Source: Acrasis kona (taxonomy: Eukaryota; Heterolobosea; Eutetramitea; Acrasida; Acrasidae). From it: 64,000 nt of DNA. The notes beneath the pieces were generated by a model. That model saw only the letters and a list, made by a program, of their open reading frames with translations, was not told the DNA's origin and made no database searches. Where the stretch lies: assembly GCA_026419775.2 (NCBI GenBank), contig JAOPGA020001197.1, positions 62,001-126,000 of the forward strand, read 5' to 3'. A program made the position numbers and the translations under genes. Positions 61,499-64,000 of the stretch are shown here, piece by piece. Position 1 is the stretch's first letter, and each line of letters opens with the position of its first letter.

Positions 61499-64000
61499 TT
61501 ATTCGTTCTTATGTCTCTTGTGTTCCTTTGTATCAAATTCATCCTCCCTTCTCCTCTTATGACCAACCACCACATTCATCCCACCATTACTACTCGCATG
61601 TTGATGATTCGAATCATACATCAACTCTGCTCTCTTGTGCACCTTGCCCTTAAACAAATGAGGAGTCATCTGACCATGAGTATAACCACACGTCTCACAA
61701 ACGGCCACATGATCGCTGATCAAATTCCAATTCGATTCAAAATTAGAATTTTGATTTCCGACACCACCATGATGAATCGGACTGGCCATGCCATTCAATT
61801 TTGGCAAATGTTCAACATTTTTTTTATTCAACATGGTCGATAATTTCTTATCCATGTGTTCGTTAATCATGATTCCAATCTTCTTGTGCTCGACCGTGTC
61901 GCTCTTTTGTAATTCCAACAAACTCTCGCAAATCATTTCAAAGCACTTTGGTTGTTGCACTTGTAGAGTACAAGTCACAATTCGATCATCTAACAAATGT
62001 AACAAGGTGGTGACCAAAATCTCGAGGACTGATTTGTTGGAAAAATTCGAATCGGATGGAATCAATGTACAAGACGAAGATTTGTTGGAATGTACCAATA
62101 AACAACTCGACAACAAGGTCTTACGCAATAACACCAATAACACTTGCAATCTAGATTGTAAATTTTGCATGCCGTTATTATTGGATTTAAATGTACCCAT
62201 GGGAATCAATGGCGTACAAGATGCTTTTATTGTTAAAAATCTCATGTGATTACATAATGTAGAAATGATAATGTTTGCAATTTTGAAATCGCTTCTCGAC
62301 AATTCGATCGCAATGTAACAAATCAAATACCACTTTTGAGTATTACTGGTGGATTGATAATTACCACCACCGCCTCCATTGCTATTGCTACTGTTGCTAT
62401 TGTTCATCATGACGTTGTTATTATCGTCAGGAATGCTCAACAATGATTCGAAACATTCGATCACCTCCTTGATCAATCCGCTAAATGTCGGTAATTTGCA
62501 CTGATTCGAAATCAAGTGAGCGAAATAAATCTTGCCGCCGTGATTGATTGCATTCTTGTCGTGATTCAACAATGCGCTGACTACCCTATGAAACAACGAT
62601 TCTCCGCTTTCTACTTTTCTACATTTATTCAAATGAATGTACATGATGACGGCATGATACCAACTCTTCATTGGATCTGGTTTGCAATTCATCAACGGAG
62701 TGATGAAATCATCCAATTGGCTCCATGCGATCGGATCGTTGGTAAATTCGGAAATGGCATTCATGAAATCGTTCATGATTTTGTTCTTGTCGATTGGTTT
62801 GGGCGCATGATGAACCTTGTCGATCATTTTATGAATCATGAAATGTAGAGATGAGAATTTCTTGATGCACGTGGGATGCGTAAAAAATAAAATCAAGAAT
62901 TGATTCAACACGTTGATGATCTTTTGTTTGTCGTGATTCAATTCGTGAGATGCATCGCATTTCAAATTATTCAAAATTTCCAAAATGGATTTGATCATGG
63001 TGGATGGCATGTGATTCGAAGAGTGATTTTTGGTGGTGTTCCAAATCATCAAGTATTGACACGAAATGGAATCCATGGAGATGCTCACCGAGTGATGATC
63101 CATCGATTCCAACAATTGATCGAACGATTCTTCGTGCGCATTCACATTTTCGTTCGGATCCAAACATGCCAATTTGATCAATGTTAATAATCTCTTGATG
63201 CCGATCATTTGTATTCTATTCTCGTTCATTCTCTTCAACAAGTGTCTCATCATGTTCATCAGGATCACATTTACGAATTGATCGAAATTAAATAATCCAA
63301 TCACGATGGAATGAATAATCATTTTGAAACAATGTTGAGCCGATGATGATGACGACGACGATGTCGATGTCAATTTATCGTATAATACGAATCCAACACA
63401 TTCGCACACATCTCGATTCAACATGAATGTGCCGGTCCAGTACATTTCGCGCAATAATGATAATTGAAAATCGCCTTGAATGCCGGTCGGGTCCTTTTCG
63501 TATTTATCGATGCAAGTGCTCAACAACAAGGATAATTCTCTTCTCGATAACATGTTGGTCCATCCATAACGCGATTGCGTAAATTCGTTGATGATTTGAA
63601 ATGTGGATTTGAGCGATGAGGATGGGAATTTGATCAATAGGTCCAACGAGTGATTCGAATTAAATGTGGGAGATGTGATGCTGCTCATCGGACTCGCCGG
63701 TTCGAATCCAGCGGGTACTCCTCCTGATCCGCTGTTCATGGTTGCTTGGTGATGTAACATTAATCCTTCGATGAAGACCAATAATGTTGGAAATTCTTTT
63801 TTGAATGATGCGTCGACTCGGAATGCATCAGGATAGTGATTCATCAATTGTCGAATCACATCGTCGATGACTCGTTCTTGTTTGTTGATTGCCGTGGGTG
63901 ACGACGACGATGACGATGACGATTTCACGATGGATCGTAACAAGAGTCGAATCAGATGGGATGACATGTCGAACGAGACGTACCAGTCGGCGAATTGTAC
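61499..64000 (-). CDS. Large helical protein of unknown function, 5' cut by window edge
   Basis: The minus-strand frame is open from the window end (at least 11 codons before the Met at 63967) to the stop at 61499, so at least 833 residues are visible and the N-terminus is missing. It is rich in Leu, Ile, His, Asn and Ser, with repeated helix-like stretches (SLLREMYWTGTFML, VVSALLNHDKNAINHG, VLLVLLRKTLLSSCLLV) suggesting a HEAT/ARM-like solenoid. Low-complexity Ser, Asn and Gly runs break it up. The C-terminus has VCETCGYTHG, which could be half of a zinc site, then a basic tail (HKRRRED, HKRHKNE) that looks like a nuclear signal. I considered Integrator- or Mediator-type subunits but cannot support either. 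Confidence 0.7.
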   Translation of the reverse strand, partial: VQFADWYVSFDMSSHLIRLLLRSIVKSSSSSSSSPTAINKQERVIDDVIRQLMNHYPDAFRVDASFKKEFPTLLVFIEGLMLHHQATMNSGSGGVPAGFEPASPMSSITSPTFNSNHSLDLLIKFPSSSLKSTFQIINEFTQSRYGWTNMLSRRELSLLLSTCIDKYEKDPTGIQGDFQLSLLREMYWTGTFMLNRDVCECVGFVLYDKLTSTSSSSSSSAQHCFKMIIHSIVIGLFNFDQFVNVILMNMMRHLLKRMNENRIQMIGIKRLLTLIKLACLDPNENVNAHEESFDQLLESMDHHSVSISMDSISCQYLMIWNTTKNHSSNHMPSTMIKSILEILNNLKCDASHELNHDKQKIINVLNQFLILFFTHPTCIKKFSSLHFMIHKMIDKVHHAPKPIDKNKIMNDFMNAISEFTNDPIAWSQLDDFITPLMNCKPDPMKSWYHAVIMYIHLNKCRKVESGESLFHRVVSALLNHDKNAINHGGKIYFAHLISNQCKLPTFSGLIKEVIECFESLLSIPDDNNNVMMNNSNSSNSNGGGGGNYQSTSNTQKWYLICYIAIELSRSDFKIANIIISTLCNHMRFLTIKASCTPLIPMGTFKSNNNGMQNLQSRLQVLLVLLRKTLLSSCLLVHSNKSSSCTLIPSDSNFSNKSVLEILVTTLLHLLDDRIVTCTLQVQQPKCFEMICESLLELQKSDTVEHKKIGIMINEHMDKKLSTMLNKKNVEHLPKLNGMASPIHHGGVGNQNSNFESNWNLISDHVAVCETCGYTHGQMTPHLFKGKVHKRAELMYDSNHQHASSNGGMNVVVGHKRRREDEFDTKEHKRHKNE

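Noticed and set aside
61812-61826. T-rich run (ACATTTTTTTTATTC) as a possible Pol III terminator
   Set aside because: It lies inside the last coding frame and no RNA gene lies upstream of it.
1-64000. Search for transposons, LTR elements, viral capsid or integrase genes and CRISPR arrays
   Set aside because: I found no reverse transcriptase, transposase, integrase, capsid or long terminal repeats, and no array of evenly spaced direct repeats.

Overview
This is nuclear DNA from a compact, AT-rich microbial eukaryote. I count about 47 protein-gene features (two run off the window edges, one is a relic), one convincing tRNA gene and one tRNA-like fragment. Genes lie on both strands with gaps of often under 100 bp, and several convergent pairs have stop codons only 5 to 40 bp apart. 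I could place about 40 spliceosomal introns by joining reading frames. Most are 37 to 43 nt, with donors GTAAGT, GTATGT, GTTAGT, GTACNN or GTTTGN. The gene set fits a free-living amoeboflagellate, and Heterolobosea (Naegleria or Acrasis relatives) is my best guess: RWP-RK and tubby-like proteins, a two-component receiver, a polycystin channel, a trehalose-phosphate synthase/phosphatase, a flagellar-type coiled coil and unconventional myosin. The assignment is an inference from gene content, not a database match.

Layout. 1-5 kb: trypsin-like protease tail, mucin-like surface protein with an EGF module, GT31 glycosyltransferase. 5-13 kb: G-protein alpha subunit, mitochondrial Hsp90 (TRAP1), methyltransferase, two alpha/beta hydrolases, BAG-domain co-chaperone. 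13-20 kb: trehalose enzyme, a membrane protein, tRNA-Lys with an enlarged D-loop, MO25, a kinase relic. 20-30 kb: eS26, GRASP, REV1, a kelch protein, FANCM/Mph1-type helicase. 29-39 kb: PIG-L, polycystin channel, MAP kinase, two mitochondrial-type proteins. 39-48 kb: RWP-RK protein, coiled-coil protein, tubby-like protein, a roadblock/HisKA/receiver composite, Rrg7-like nuclease-fold protein, F-box/LRR protein, PROPPIN. 48-56 kb: SLC38A9-like transporter, coiled-coil proteins, ARF-like GTPase, mitochondrial uS15, OTU protease, cytochrome b5, a membrane protein, HSL-type hydrolase. 56-64 kb: a myosin whose tail carries leucine-rich repeats and a CaaX end, and a large unrecognised protein.

How the genes relate. 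There is no operon logic. Neighbours are functionally mixed, as usual in a eukaryote, although REV1 and the FANCM-type helicase, both DNA-damage tolerance factors, lie 1.3 kb apart. Divergent pairs (kelch/FANCM, PIG-L/polycystin, 50.1 kb pair) share promoters of about 55 to 70 bp. The points most worth a second look are the myosin-LRR-CaaX architecture, the roadblock-HisKA-receiver composite, the tRNA-Lys D-loop insertion, a MAP kinase with a TNY activation motif, and two conserved genes (alpha/beta hydrolase at 10.2 kb, MO25 at 18.5 kb) that are each out of frame by exactly one base. I saw no retroviral, LTR, Polinton, LINE or DNA-transposon coding sequence and no CRISPR-like array.
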